A DNA stretch of 64,000 nt from Diphasiastrum complanatum (GCA_029204225.1 CM055103.1:18674925-18738924), one strand, 5' to 3'. Counted from the stretch's first letter, positions 44,695-57,928 are shown. The notes: generated from the letters alone by a model not told the origin. Program-made: numbers and translations.

Positions 44695-46790
44695 TCACAA
44701 AGTAAGATTGGTCTCATCGTAGACAAGTTGGATGGATCCAATTATCATTTATGAAAGTCTAAGATAAAAACCATGCTAGTGGTGAAGGAGTTATGGGATG
44801 TTGTCGCAAGCATTGAAAACGAACCTGATGCTAATGACATAGCTGTCTCCAAATGGAAACTAAAGGATGATAAGGCTCTTGCACTAATCATTCTTAATAT
44901 ATCAATACTTGAATCGGCCATGTATCTGAAGCTCAAACTTCAAAAGAAGTATGAGACATTATTAGCACATTATATGATGTGAGGGACATTACTTTCAAGT
45001 TACATCTTAGAAGAAAAACATTTCTCACTTAAAATGACTAATGGTTCACTACAAAATTACATAAACTAGTTCAAGAATCTCTTGTAGCAAATGGCAATCG
45101 TTGGATCCCAACTATCGACAATCAAGATGCAATTATGACATTGATATCGAGTTTGCTATCTACATACAGAAACTGGGTGATGTTTATATCAACTCACCTT
45201 TATCTATCTCTTTCTAGAGTGACAATTGAAAAAATGGTGCTTCCACTCCTTCAAACACATATTCACATGCTCTATATGCAAACAAAGGCTCAAAAAGACA
45301 AGAAGAAAAGGCCAAAAACAATTTGAATCAAATCAAAAGGTGACTCAAATCAAGAGTAGCCATCGATTCCACAGTCTAAGAAGAAGATGTTCTACAAGTA
45401 TTGCAAGTGCACTAATCATGACATTTAGGATTGTAGGATATTAAAGTTCAGAAACAACGAAAAGAAGCAATGGAGTCAACAAGTCAATAAAGTTGCTAAG
45501 ATATCTCAAACCTCTATTCAAGATGAAGATGCCTTTATGATTAATCATCAAAAGGTACAAGATAATAAGTCTTGGTTTCTTGATTCCAAAGTGACTCAAA
45601 TATAATCAGTCATCTTGAATGTTTTCAATCCTATATGTCTTACAGTACCAAGAAGTTCATACATCTCGGTGACAACAAAACACACACATAATCAAAGGTT
45701 AAGGCACTATAAGACTGAACTTCCATAATGATCAGTTCACGCTACTCTCTAGTGGACCTTATTTCTTTACAAATATGCTTTTTTGTCAACATAATTATTG
45801 ATTTAAGACATAGAATAGAATTCAAATCTAATCAATGAAGAATTGTCGATAGGACGGATAAGATCCTTGCACTTGAAAAGATGCATGGATACCTATATAG
45901 AATCAGTCATTGTTATTCTGCCACAAATCAAGCCTTAAATACTTTTGTTCTTATTAATAAAAGATTGCTTTGGCACTATAGGCTTGGGCATTTGAATCAT
46001 GTATCTATTTCAAACATGGTCAGACAATCTTTAGTTCTTGATTTCTATTATCCAGACAAGCAAATCAATTTACCAATTTGTCAAGTTTGTATAATGGAAA
46101 AGCACGCTAGGTTTTCATTCAGATCAAGTCATCGACATCTAGCTAAAGGTATACTAGACATTGTTCATTCAGATATATGTGGCCCAATGCAAACCTTGTC
46201 GCTAGTAGGTGCAAGATTCTTTATTACTTTTATTGATGAGTTTTAAAAAAAAACAGTAGTGCATCTAGCAAGATTATAATCCAAGTACAATAGATTCTAA
46301 TATTTACTTCAAGTTCGTGTAGTAATATGTTATTATTATTACTTTGTATGTTGACGACACATTGTTGTTTAACGACAGTGTCTATTTTATAAAAGATGCT
46401 AATAAAATGTTGTCCTTAGAGTTCGACATAACTGACCTGGGTAAAGCTCATTACTGACCTGGGTAAAGCTCATTATTGTCTCAAGATTCAGATTCACAGA
46501 GATAGAAAGAAAATCTTGATATATATCACTCAATAGATGTATATTTTCAATATACTTACCATATATATTATGATGAATTGCGAGTTTGCTCACTCACCAA
46601 TGGATCTAGGGTTAAGATTGTCAAGGGACCAATGTCCTCAAACAAAGGAGAAAAATGAGCATATGAGAGACTATCCTTGTCATTCTATCTTAGGAACTCT
46701 CATGTATGCAATGGTCTATACCAGATTAGATATAGCTTTTGTAGTCAGCTCCCTAAGCTAGTACATGGCTTGTGAAAATTATGCGAAATA
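44695..46790 (+). pseudogene. Copia fragment with internal deletion (gag to RT/RNase H)
   Basis: Gag: KIGLIVDKLDGSNYHL and then LVVKELWDVVASIENEPD. A degenerate CCHC region (YKYCKCTNHDI, stop, DC) lies near 45400. Pre-integrase and integrase start: LLWHYRLGHLNHVSISNM, CQVCIMEKHARF, IVHSDICGPMQTLSLVGARFF and ITFIDEF, ending at 46246. RT resumes at VDDTLLFNDS near 46350, then ILGTLMYAMVYTRLDIAF. The integrase core and most of the RT are deleted. A 22-bp direct repeat lies at 46432-46475. Confidence 0.82.
46432..46475. repeat. 22-bp tandem duplication
   Basis: CTGACCTGGGTAAAGCTCAT plus TA occurs twice in direct succession inside the copia RT fragment and shifts its frame. Confidence 0.95.
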
Positions 46791-46829
46791 TAGTTTCATC
46801 ATTTTACATTTTGATGTACATATGTAAAT

Positions 46830-47405
46830 CACACATGTGTTGAGTGTGAAGAAAATCAGATCACAAAGACCTAATTATGCCCTTTGATCTTTGACTTAGT
46901 AGGAGAGCACATCTAGCATCAATACAAATGTAGAAATCATGCATCTCCTACACATAGAAGATGAAAACTCAATAACAACTTGTCAAAATCACTTATGTAT
47001 GATAATTTATTGTTTTCGTCCATACAATGTCCGTACTAAAACAATACTCACACGTGGGAACTCATACATATAAGAAAAATAGATTATATACACAAAAATT
47101 CATTATATCCTCACAAATATGCAAAAAATGGATGTAGAACCCAAAGAGATGTCTTCCATAAGAATGAATGAGAGAAGAATGAGCAACTTATGGAAGGTTC
47201 TAGATCTCTTCCAAATCCTAGATCTAAAATGACTAGATTCAATACATCTCTATTTACCAATTATCGAAGGTCCAAATTTGACCTTATAAACTTGCCTAAG
47301 TTTCCAAAAATAGTAAATCCACTATCCTTAGGCCTTATTAACTTTACAAAGTCTATCTCTAAGTTCAAAATGCATATTGGCCTCAAAATTGCCAAATAAA
47401 CTCAA
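46830..47405. repeat. Repeat family R3, copy A
   Basis: It is similar to 48340-48870, most clearly over the last 150 bp (CCAATTA, CCAAAAATAGTA, CTATCTCTAAGTT and TTGGCCTC blocks). It sits at the left edge of the LINE remnant. Confidence 0.6.
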
Positions 47406-47409
47406 CATG

Positions 47410-50010
47410 AAAAATCTTAAACTAGAAAATCATTGCCTTTCACATCATCAAAAGTGATATCGTTCAGCAGCACATCTATACGGCTAAATCTCTTGAATCT
47501 AGTATGAAAACGAACAATAAAAAGATCAGACACTGACTTCCAAAGAAAATCATAATAGTAAAAAAAAAGGTGAGACACATCCTCATCCAATATTTGCATT
47601 TAGAACAAACATGTGTAACATCCCCCCTATAATGAGCCCAAACAGGTAGAGAAAGCTGAATAATCCTAAGAGAGAAGACTCTGAGTTTGCCCATCCTAAT
47701 TTTGTGAGTGCGACAAATATGGCTTTCCAAATTCGAAGGGGAGCAGAAAGGTTCCATTTGGAATTAAACTAAGAGAAAGTAAAATTATGCTCTTTGGTAA
47801 CAGTGAAGACAGAAGAGTATGAGATTTTACAATATTTGTCCAAAGCCTTGAGGATCCAATTCATGTTGTGGTCCGAGGAAGTAGAGGTAGAAAGAGGACC
47901 AAGATCTCCATGAGAAAAATCAAAGGACGGGAAGTTAGTTTCATGGGTAGAAAGTCCAATCTCATCCTTTTTGATGGCGAGGTTGCGGGAATAATTAAAG
48001 TTCATGATATGTCCCCAAGTATCAAAACCATTGCGAGATGGATTACGACATAATCTATTCTCAATCATAGCCAGAGGTTTGAATTAATGGTTATGACTTT
48101 AGAGAACTACAATGATTCCAACGATGAGGTAGAATTACCGCCAGTCCAAAAGGTAAGCTCTCTCATTGTAATGAGAACTCTATAGATAGATTTGAATAGA
48201 AGTGGGAGAGAGACGATGAAGGTAAACAAAGAACGGGTGAACTCAAGGACGTAGGAGATGGGAGAGTTGTTTTGGTAGCAGAAAGGGGAGGGAGAATAGT
48301 TGTCATCATACGGGCCCAGGGTTGAGGACTTGCGAAGTTAGAATGTGTGAAAAAATATAGATCCAAACACATTTAGTGGATCAATATGATCTTAGCCAAA
48401 TTTGGTTGCACATTTAGAAATAGTTAGAAGATAGAAATCACAACTTTATGCATGCTAGAACTTAGAAATGCATAATGATATGATAGAAAAAACTTAGATA
48501 TGACTTAGTACTGTCTCTATCCATACAACAATAGTACAGTACCGTACTTCACATGTGTGGAAGCAAGATCTACAAGAAAATCAACATCTACACATAGAAA
48601 ACCAAGATATCAAGAGAAATTCACATGAGATGGACATAGAAACACAAGAGATGAATTATCCAAAAAGAAAGATTCTAGTCTAGATGCAATGTATCAAATT
48701 TAGCCAATTAGAATGGGTCCAAACTCAACCTCATCCACTTATCTAGTTGCCAAAAATAGTACAAACACTATTTAGGCCTTTATTGACAAATATGAACCTA
48801 TCTCTAAGTTGAGATTTCATGTTGGCCTCCAAAAATGCCAATAAACCAACAAAACTAGTTGACAATTTTTCATAGAATATATACGCCTGAAGAGCAGGGA
48901 AAGGGAGGTGATGGAAGGATCTAGAAGACCAAAACCCCCAATCTTCTTAGGAGTAGAACATATATCCCAATTAAGGAGACTAGGACAATTATTCTAGAGG
49001 AATTTTTGAAAGGACTTAGCAATAGATTGAGAGAGTAAGACGGGGGGAGAAATCAGATGAAGAGAAAGTGAGTAGAATAGGCAAAGATGATGTGCTTGAG
49101 AACAATGAGTCTGGTAGAGAAAGAGATATTAGAAGAGTTTCAAAGCAACAATTTACTATTGATCTTCTCCATGATCCAATTGAAACGGTCTTTATTGGAC
49201 ATAGATGCTCCCAGAGAAAATCCAAGGTATCTAAAAATAGTACCATGAGAGAGGACATTGAGACCCAAATTCAGACACCATGGAGGGGGAGAGTCATGCG
49301 AGAGGACAATAATTTCATACACTGATTCAGAGAAATCACAAACCTATGAAGTTTGCGAAGAAGTAGGGAAGCCGAATGATGATGAAGCTCAATAATGTAG
49401 GCCAAATCGTCAACAAAGAGTTGGGGGCCAAGAGGAACATCATGGAAGGAGAAGGGGCAGAAGGAATGGATAGAGTTAAGTTTAAGGATATGAAAAATAA
49501 GGGGTTCCGTAGCAATGACAAAGAGGAGGGGTGAAAGAGGACAACCTTGTTTGATACCACGCACATGCAACTGAGAAGGAAGGACAAAGGACTCCCTGGA
49601 AGAGAATATAAGAAGAGGCAGAAGCAAAAAGAACTTGTATGAGCTTGGTAAGATACTCAGGGAGACTGAATGAAGAGCATCAGACAAAGAGATAATTCCA
49701 GCTAATACGGTCAAAAGCTTTGTCAAAATCAATCTTAAGAAGAAGGGCATGATACTTAAACAACAGAGAAGAGTCAATAACCGACCAAATATTAAGGATA
49801 TTATCAAAAATGGATCTTCCTTTAATGAAATCAACCTGATTTTTGGAGAGATGAGGAGGGAGAAGCGAGGAAATTCTTCTAGCAATTGCCTTAGCAATAA
49901 TTTTATAGGACGTGTTTAACATGGTAAGGGGACGATAGTCAAAATCCCTGGAGGTAGAGTCCATTTTTGAGATGATATCTTGACATTTGGAATGATATTT
50001 TTAGAGAAAT
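47410..50010 (-). pseudogene. L1-like LINE, RT and C-terminal region, interrupted
   Basis: RT: FDYRPLTMLNTSYKIIAKAI and ISSLLPPHLSKNQVDFIKGR near 49890, LLKIDFDKAFDRISW near 49740, GIKQGCPLSPLLFVIATEPL near 49540, FVDDLAYIIE near 49410, then IFRYLGFSLGA near 49230. A later TPKKIGGFGLLDPS segment (48950) and a C-terminal part near 47750-47480 resembling the zf-RVT region of plant LINEs follow. Stops and frameshifts are frequent. The stretch 48340-48870 is a foreign repeat. No 3' poly(A) or target-site duplication could be fixed. Confidence 0.85.
48340..48870. repeat. Repeat family R3, copy B, inserted in the LINE
   Basis: It interrupts the LINE between the GGFGLLDPS segment and the C-terminal part. 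It shares about 150 bp of clear similarity with copy A at 47250-47400, and both contain a CATACAA-AGTACxGTAC region and TAGATCT-type blocks further left. Confidence 0.6.
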
Positions 50011-51140
50011 GGGACTACAATTATGACAAAATTTTATAGGAAAATGAATCCCAATCAATCCTAAGAGTGATGGAGGATGCACAAATCAAAGATCTAGATC
50101 CAAATTATGAGCTAGAATCAAGACTACTTACCAAAACTAGCTAATTTGGCATTTAACTCCACAATAGGCACATAGATTTGATCAAATACACTGAAGTAAA
50201 GTGAAACAAGCTTCTCAGACCTGTAATTAACTTCAGTAACTTCCAAAGCAAGTAATTAATGCATAAAATCACTCACATCCAATAGCTATAACTTGCCACC
50301 CAAAGACAATGTTAATAGAAGTGGAAAAACTCGATTTTTCTTCATATTTGGATGAAGATCCCATCATACATTTATACACTTCAAGCATGGATCTGAATGT
50401 TTTAGAGCATCTTTGTACTTATCATAACCTAACCCTAACATATAACCCAATAGGTCATTGGATCCACCCTAATATGAGGTCAAGATCTCAAGATCCAAAA
50501 ACAATCTAGAATTTCTCTAGCTTATCTAAGCACACTTTGGCCTCATTTCAAAGATGATATCACAATGTAATATGAGGAATGAAGTCTTGGGAAAGCATCC
50601 TATGCTATTTGGCATGTGTGGCATCTATTTACATGGCCATCTTGCCAATTACGATGCATGTGACCAAAACTGGTCAAGCTAGAATTGTGAAATTTCAACA
50701 AATTACACATCCATGACAATGCAATTTCTTTTTGGAGATAATCCCTCATGGCATTGGAAAGATAGACGTAGACACACATATAGAAGCTTTGTTATATAGT
50801 TTTTGAATTGTTAAGAACTATGAAATTTTGATTCTATAATTTTTGTGATAGTAGAATAAATTATATTCTAAACCAGTAAATGATTTCTAATTAGCAACAT
50901 GCATTAGAATCAAATTTAGTTTTAATAGATACTAGATTTTTTTCTCTCTTAAGGTCTTAATCTCAAGTTTTAAGCTTTGATCCTTTGTTGATGAGGAAAT
51001 TTGTGTATTTGTAGATATTTTAAGTCTCATTATGAAAACAAATACTTGTTGGCATCCTTAACATGTCTCATGCATCACAAAAGTTGGAGTGTGATAGGTA
51101 CACGTCGAGCTATTAAAAAATAGCAACACATTAACCACAT
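50011..51140. other. AT-rich spacer, nothing recognised
   Basis: No coding motif, LTR or tandem repeat that I can support. Confidence 0.6.
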
Positions 51141-51149
51141 AAGCACAAA

Positions 51150-51910
51150 AGAAAAAGAAATGCACTTTGGTGAACCTTTCTTGAAGTAGCTTTGACACTT
51201 TTAACATAATCCACAAAATAAACTAGTGGTTCAAAAGTTTTGGTGGTTAATCTAGCAACATTTTAGAGCTTATGCATATGGATAATGGCAAAAATAAAGA
51301 TGGGACCCATCATAATCTTTCTCATCAATTATAAGCAAAGTGAAGTAGTAGTAGTATATAAGTCTTAAAGCCTAGGGCATAGGTATGTAGCAATAAGTTG
51401 ACACGTAAGCAATATTGTGCTAAGTTGTTTGAAAATATGCCAATCTCTATGTATGAAGTTGTTTGACACAAACAACCTACATCACGTGGCAATCGCAACT
51501 ACCAAATCAATATTCAAGACAAGAAAGACACACAATGATCCATGTCCCATGACAATGAAGAATCAGTTGGTTGTTATGATATTACAAGTCGAGTAATTTA
51601 AGGAGTGACATGATAATAATATGGAGCCAATTTATAATAATATTTACTTGAGTCCTCATGCCAAGTTATAATTAGAAAAGATCAACTGTGTTTCACCATA
51701 TAGTCATGTAGAAATCATTCTCATCTCCAAGTATATCTTTGCTTTTATTATTATCTATACATTTCCTTTCAATTTTGACTTCATTTATGTTTTCTAGAAT
51801 TTTGACAAATGTTGAGGATTTTGTGGCAAGATGCCAAGTAGCAAAACTAATATGCACTTCAATTCTATGTTGCACGCTTATAGATAAAGTTGTATTCTAA
51901 TGAGAGGCCA
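51150..51910. repeat. Dispersed repeat family R1, copy C
   Basis: It has GGGACCCATCATAATCT, TGATCCATGTCCCATGACAA (about 51536) and a CTCCAAGTATATCTTTG block, matching copy A's order. Copies B and C share the GACAC-TAATCCACAAA-TAAACTA upstream block. Confidence 0.7.
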
Positions 51911-54368
51911 CGAGAATTTTTAGTAGATTTTTTTTTTTTTTTGCACTTTAAAGATAAATGGTTTTTAAGCCCTTTAACCATGAATGAGATTTGATTCTTT
52001 TCTAGTCATGTCTTGAGTGATCATAGTGCACTTGTCTTCATTTATTGAATGAAGATGACTCTCAAAATCTTGTAATAAAGACTAAACACTCTACTTCTAC
52101 TACAAGAGACTAAACAAAGTACTCAATTTTTTCATCGCTAGAGATCAAAATGTTACTTTTGAGAGTCTTAGTAAAAATGAAATGCACTTGATTCTCTTCT
52201 ACTTAAATCTTTTATGATCATGCTAGAATTGTCTTATGAAATATGAGAACTCAATCTGCCAAATTTCCATATTGCAATGATAATTTATGCTTTCTTTGAT
52301 GCTTGTCTTATTTTTTTCTATAATAATCGATTTGAACAATTGTCCCCCAGAAAATGAGGCATATGCAACTTGCAACTAAGAGGCTTGAGAATGGCCACAT
52401 CTTATCCAAGGGGATGAAATCCTTTAAAATAGAACATATAGCCGATTATATAGAGGTAATAACTGAAATACAAAGGGTATAGATTTAGAGATATCAATAC
52501 TTATAGATAACATTGTTTTTTTCAAAGAGCCCATGGAAATCTTGCCTAAAGATGATTTAATAATGAATCACTAGTAGCAGTGGTTAGATAATCAAATATC
52601 TTAGAACTAGCAAATTCTAATGCAAGATATTTAAGTACTAAAAGTTAGACTTTAGAAACATGTTGTATATCAATGTCTACAAAATAAACAACTCCAACCC
52701 TCTGTCTCCCTTGAAGTTTGAAGTTTAATCTCACTAGGGTGCACAAATACAAACAAATAAGATTCACACTATTCTCAAGTGTAGAATTGGCCAAGTAAGT
52801 GTTGATTTGTAATGTTATGCCAAAAATTTTGAGAGTCTCTAAATAGGCCATGTTAAATTCAACGTGAATGAATCATTTGTAGAAAGATTGATGCATAGAA
52901 CATAGAACAAACATCCAAGGCAAGGAATACCAAGTACAAAATAATCATTAGTGTGAGCCCATTACTAAAATATAAACAAAAACAAATCAATATGCATAAC
53001 ATATGGTTATAGTTTTGCATCAGAATATATTATTTTGTAAGGTATTGAAGAATAGAACATATATCAAATGTTTAAGACTATCGTTGAGTTAGAAAAAAAG
53101 TAGTAGTAAAGATATTTTATGTTTGTAAAAAGTCTTGTAGAAGAAAGATTAGGAGTTGAGAAATTCCTCCTACTAGAAAATAACTTAGTGATATTGTTTT
53201 TGTTGACTATCAACTTGATAGATTTTGGAAAATTCTTACATTTGTCATTGAATTGTAGGAATTTTGGGAATGGCGACCCCCCCTCCCTGGGTTGTCTTTA
53301 AAGAGGTTGACAAACTCTCTTCTCTTTGAGATGGTTTACTTTTTTGTTGTATCTTTGTATAAAGTCTTTAATCTACAGTTAACCATTTCAAGAAAAAAAA
53401 ATCCTCAAATAGAAAAGAAAAGCTATTCTAAATGTGTGCAAGATTTTCTTCATCTCTTTCAATAATAAAAAAATGAACAATATGCAACTGATTACTTATA
53501 GTTGAACTAATCATGTGCAAAGTATACAAACAAGATAGGATATGTTGATGTTTCCCACATCCATGACAACCAAGTGGTGCTCTAGCCCATTGTCTAGATG
53601 TTGGGGGTATTCCCGTCGTGCATGTAAATATATAAAATGACAATATAAGTAGAAATAAGATGCAAGGGCCGTGGCATCCTGGTGTGCATAAGCCATGGCC
53701 CAATGGGCACTTGTAAATAATCTTTTTGAAATAAACTAGACTTGGGGCCATGTAATTAAAAATAATATTAGAGGCCAAAGTCTAAGTTAAGTTTAAGTAA
53801 CTAAGTGTTTGAGTTAGTCAAAAGTCAAATGGTGGTAGGTGGGGTGTGCTTCTTCCTACATGTAGGTTGATCATGATGAATCCCCGAGATACTCGGTCAG
53901 AGCTACCCAGGAGCACCTCTCACCTTAGACTGAGGAGGTCTCTGAGAAGACAGGATGAACAAAGACTGAGAGCCGAGGAATACTAGTTAATACTATCAAG
54001 TAGAAACTGTGTAAGCCTCATGGTGAATCCCGAAAGATGGAATGACCATGTACGAACTAGTATTTCTAGGCAAAGTAATAAATGCAAGTAGACTCCTCTT
54101 AAAGAAAGTAGAGTGAGCCACCTTTTGATGGTGAACTCTAGTGGAGAGCATTATTCCACTTGTAATTTGTGAAATGTAGAAATTCCACTAGGATGCCACC
54201 TAAGGAGCTCTCTTGCTTATTTAAGAGACTCCCTCTTTCTAGAAGAAAGCTTTGTGTAAAATATCTAATCCATGTTGAAATGAGATTATCTTCCATGAGT
54301 TTTGATGCATTCTTGAGCTCCTTCATCATTCTTGTTTCTTGAGTGATGCATTAATGATCTTGCCCTTC
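51911..54368. other. AT-rich spacer
   Basis: A TTTGTATAAAGTCTTTAATC sequence followed by an A-rich run at 53391-53402 could be a plus-strand LINE 3' end, but no coding part is attached. Otherwise nothing is recognised. Confidence 0.5.
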
Positions 54369-54383
54369 CATTTCCTTTGTGTG

Positions 54384-54469
54384 ACCCAACGGGGTTGGCT
54401 CAACTGGTTAGCTTGGCATCCAAAGTTTCTTTGGTCCCAGGTTCGAACCTCCCCTTGGAAACCAAGAAG
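54384..54469 (+). mobile_element. tRNA-derived SINE head or retroposed tRNA-like insert
   Basis: This 86-bp insert contains a pol III box A (TGGCTCAACTGG, 54396-54407) and box B (GGTTCGAACCT, 54440-54450), 32 bp apart as in tRNA genes and SINE heads. It is flanked by a perfect 15-bp direct repeat CATTTCCTTTGTGTG at 54369-54383 and 54470-54484. This is a target-site duplication of the length LINE-type machinery makes. The insert does not fold as a proper tRNA (no acceptor pairing; five-base anticodon-like loop), so it is not a working tRNA gene. It has almost no body or poly(A) tail. Confidence 0.8.
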
Positions 54470-54651
54470 CATTTCCTTTGTGTGTGGTTATGGATCTTAG
54501 TGGTGGATTAGATTTCTTGTTTTCTTGTGGATTAATGTAGGTTCCAACATTCAGGTGAACTATAGAGGCTAGAAATGTGGTGTAAATCTTGCATATTCTT
54601 GACATTCTTGTGCTTGATATTCTTGGAATGTCCAAGAATCAAGAAATATAT

Positions 54652-55020
<369 letters not shown>

Positions 55021-55348
55021 TTTAAACTTATGTACACTTTTGCGCATGTGTATGGGGTAGGAGGATGCATGGGGTGGGCACCCATACATCCTCCTTTCAC
55101 ACACTTTTTTGAAATAAATTTTTAAATGCATGCATGGGGAGGAGGATGTATGCATCCTGCCCCATGCATACACATTAATCCCCATGGCCCTCCTCCCCAT
55201 GCATGGCCCTACTTCCCCCCTCTCACCAAATTTGAATTTTACTCTCCCTCTCCCTCTCCCCCCTCTCTCTCTCTCACTTTTTCTCTCTCTCATTCAAAAG
55301 CACCTCTCTCCCTCTCTCACGATCCTCCATGTGTGTCCAAGATCCATG

Positions 55349-55504
<156 letters not shown>

Positions 55505-55509
55505 TACTG

Positions 55510-56060
55510 TCAGAACCAGGCTTTCGGCTCAGTCCATCTAACTACAAACTGTTAGATGTAAACCAAACTGTCGGATCTGAACCACCCTCGGATCATAACG
55601 CAACAAGCACAAATGTGCTGAACCATCGGAAGTAAACCATATGACCTAGGCCTTCAAATCTGACCTGCAAAACCCAATTCCATCGGATGTAAACAGCCTT
55701 CCTTCCTGTCCATCGGACCCAGCCTTCCTTTCTACCCATCGGACCTGACCTCGCACCCAGCCTTCGGATCCTGTCGGATATAAACCTCTGCCCATCAAAC
55801 ATAAACCTTTGCCCAACGGAACGTAAAGGTCTCTCCATCAGATGTACATCGGGTTTGCCCATCGGACCTGACCTCGCACCCAGCCTTCAGGTCTACCCAT
55901 TGGAAGTAAACCCTACCCATTGGATGTAAACCGAACGTAAACACTTTGAAATCAAGCCTTCAGGTCTATCTAGTCGGACGTACTTTCAAACAGTTGAACG
56001 TACCTTCAACTGTCGGACACAAACTATGCCTTCAACTATTGGACGTACCTGGTTCACTCA
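55510..56060. repeat. Degenerate tandem array, CCATCGGATGTAAACC type
   Basis: About 20 variants of C(C/T)(C/A)ATCGGA(C/T)(C/G)T followed by GACCT or AAACC occur in 550 bp, with a longer repeated phrase (GACCTGACCTCGCACCCAGC near 55742 and 55865). The array looks like a minisatellite with irregular spacing. Confidence 0.65.
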
Positions 56061-56064
56061 CTTT

Positions 56065-56505
56065 TTTTCGACCCTATTTGTATTTTTTGACCTTGTGTAT
56101 ATTTTCTGACCCAGTGTATATTTTTTGACCCATTATATATTTTTGATACATAGTACTTTTTCGACCCTAGGTCGGGTCGAATCGGGTCTAAATTTTCCGA
56201 CCTTGGTTCACTCGGTTTTTTTGGACCCTCTTTGTATTTTCTGACCCTGTGTATATTTTTTGACCCTACGTATATTTTCGATACAGAGTACTTTTTCGAC
56301 CCTGGGTCGAGTCGAATCAGGTCTAAATTTTTCGACCCTAGTTCACTGTATATTTTTCAACCTTGTGTATATTTTCCGACCCAGTGTATTTTTTTGACAC
56401 ATTGTATTTTTTGACTTTGTGTGTATTTTTTGCCCCTGTGTATATTTTTTGACCCATTGTATATTTTCGATACATAATACTTTTTTGACCTTGGGTCATC
56501 CAGTT
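56065..56505. repeat. Tandem array, TTTTTTGACCCTGTGTATAT type
   Basis: A unit of about 22 bp (TTTTTTGACCC-GTGTATAT variants) repeats roughly 15 times. Higher-order copies of a GATACATAGTACTTTTTCGA block occur near 56153, 56279 and 56470, the first two continuing into GGTCGGGTCGAATCGGGTC-like sequence. It adjoins the preceding array directly. Confidence 0.75.
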
Positions 56506-56547
56506 ACCTAGCAATAACCAACTGGTATACCCAATCGGATAGAGCTT

Positions 56548-56865
56548 TTGGCTGTGGAAATGAAACTTTCGACTTCTATGCAGTGGGTCTTCAAGAAGCT
56601 CCAAGTTGATTCATTGAGTCTTCCCTCAAGGAAGCATTGGGTTATTCTTAAGGCATATATCTACTCGCTCTCTCTCCTGCAGATAGTTGGAAGATTTGCA
56701 ACTATTAGTATAACTCCTGCCATTTCGATGCTCAAATCGTTTTGTTTCCTGAGGATTTTTTTGTATGCCAAGATTTGTACTTGCACTCCATGCAAATGGC
56801 CATCACTCACACATAAGTTAGCTTCCTTGAATCCACACTTTAGTGAGGACAGTTCACTATCGTAA
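56548..56865 (+). other. Unassigned 105-codon open frame
   Basis: This plus-strand frame opens MAVEMKLSTSMQWVFKKLQ. It has more balanced composition than its surroundings but no motif I recognise. It could be a captured exon piece or chance. Confidence 0.25.
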
Positions 56866-57928
56866 AGCACTATCAAAAAAATTTGTGTGTATTTAGAATG
56901 ACTTTTATATAGCAAAATATTACAGTTGTACATCAGAGAAACCTTACATCTGTGTAAGGTCCCTTCTCAGGAACTGTTTTACCAGAGAGGTAAATTGAGA
57001 AAAGTTTTACCAACTGTAAAAAATTTTATCTTTCATTTTTACCACCTGTAAAACATTCTTACCTTACAAATTTTTACCAACACTAAAAATTCTTTTACAG
57101 CCTGTAAAAACTTCTATACGAATTATCACTTCCTAGAAAAATCATTGTTAAGTGCAGTGTTCTGCCTACGGGAAAGCTACAAAAGTACATAAAACAACAA
57201 ACTGAAATTCCCACCGTGCTGCTAAGTAATTGTTGTGCCGGAAACAAACAAAAATGATTTGCCTCTAATTTCTAATCATAAGTTGGAAATCCCAAAAGCT
57301 TACAAATAACGATCCGGCCAGCTGATGAGGGATGGATCCACCCTCGCCCATGTTGATTTTTGAAGGGTTTAAGTGTTTTTTAGGCTTAAATCTGTTGTTT
57401 GCTTGATTCTTTTTATGGTTATGCTAATGCAATGCTTTGCATTTTTTGCTATGTTTACGGATACGATCCTAGTTGTAGACAAGCAGGCGTGCGTGCTTGC
57501 TTCCTTGCTGGTGAGGCACAGACGATGAGTGCAATTTTGCTTTTTCTTTCATGCTCTGACAAATCGTTGTTACTAGGATATCAATTTCGTGCAAACGACA
57601 AAAAAAACGTAACAATAAAGAAGAAATAAAATGCGCCCTTGCCGCCATAACACCAGTATTCGCCCCTCTACTGCCATAAGTGACTACTCAGAAGAAAAAA
57701 CTTATAATCATGTCCGCAGAACTTGAGCCCCCTCCATCGCCCCTGCAACGTCCCTCTGGCCTGCACAAAATGGCGCGCCCCTCCATCACCCCTGCAACCT
57801 ACACAAAATGGCCGTGAAAACAAGCCCTTTTATCTTTTATCTTCCAATAAAAAACATGTAGAAAGTTCTTCCATAGGTAAAAACAGTAAAGACAATTCGT
57901 TTAAAATTTTCTAGATAGTGCTTTACGA
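56860..57928. mobile_element. Possible non-autonomous terminal-inverted-repeat element
   Basis: TCGTAAAGCACTATC at 56860-56874 is exactly repeated in inverse orientation at 57914-57928. The similarity continues weakly inward (AAAAAAATTT against the inverse of AAATTTTCTA). The inner CACTATC recalls CACTA-type ends. No transposase is present and I could not find a target-site duplication, so the element is tentative. Confidence 0.4.

Noticed and set aside
53270-53402. 3' end of a plus-strand LINE with A-rich tail
   Set aside because: Only a tail-like sequence is seen; no LINE coding region lies upstream and no target duplication could be found.
54384-54469. Functional tRNA gene
   Set aside because: Pol III boxes are present, but there is no acceptor-stem pairing and the anticodon arm is not canonical; the flanking target duplication shows it is a retroposed copy.
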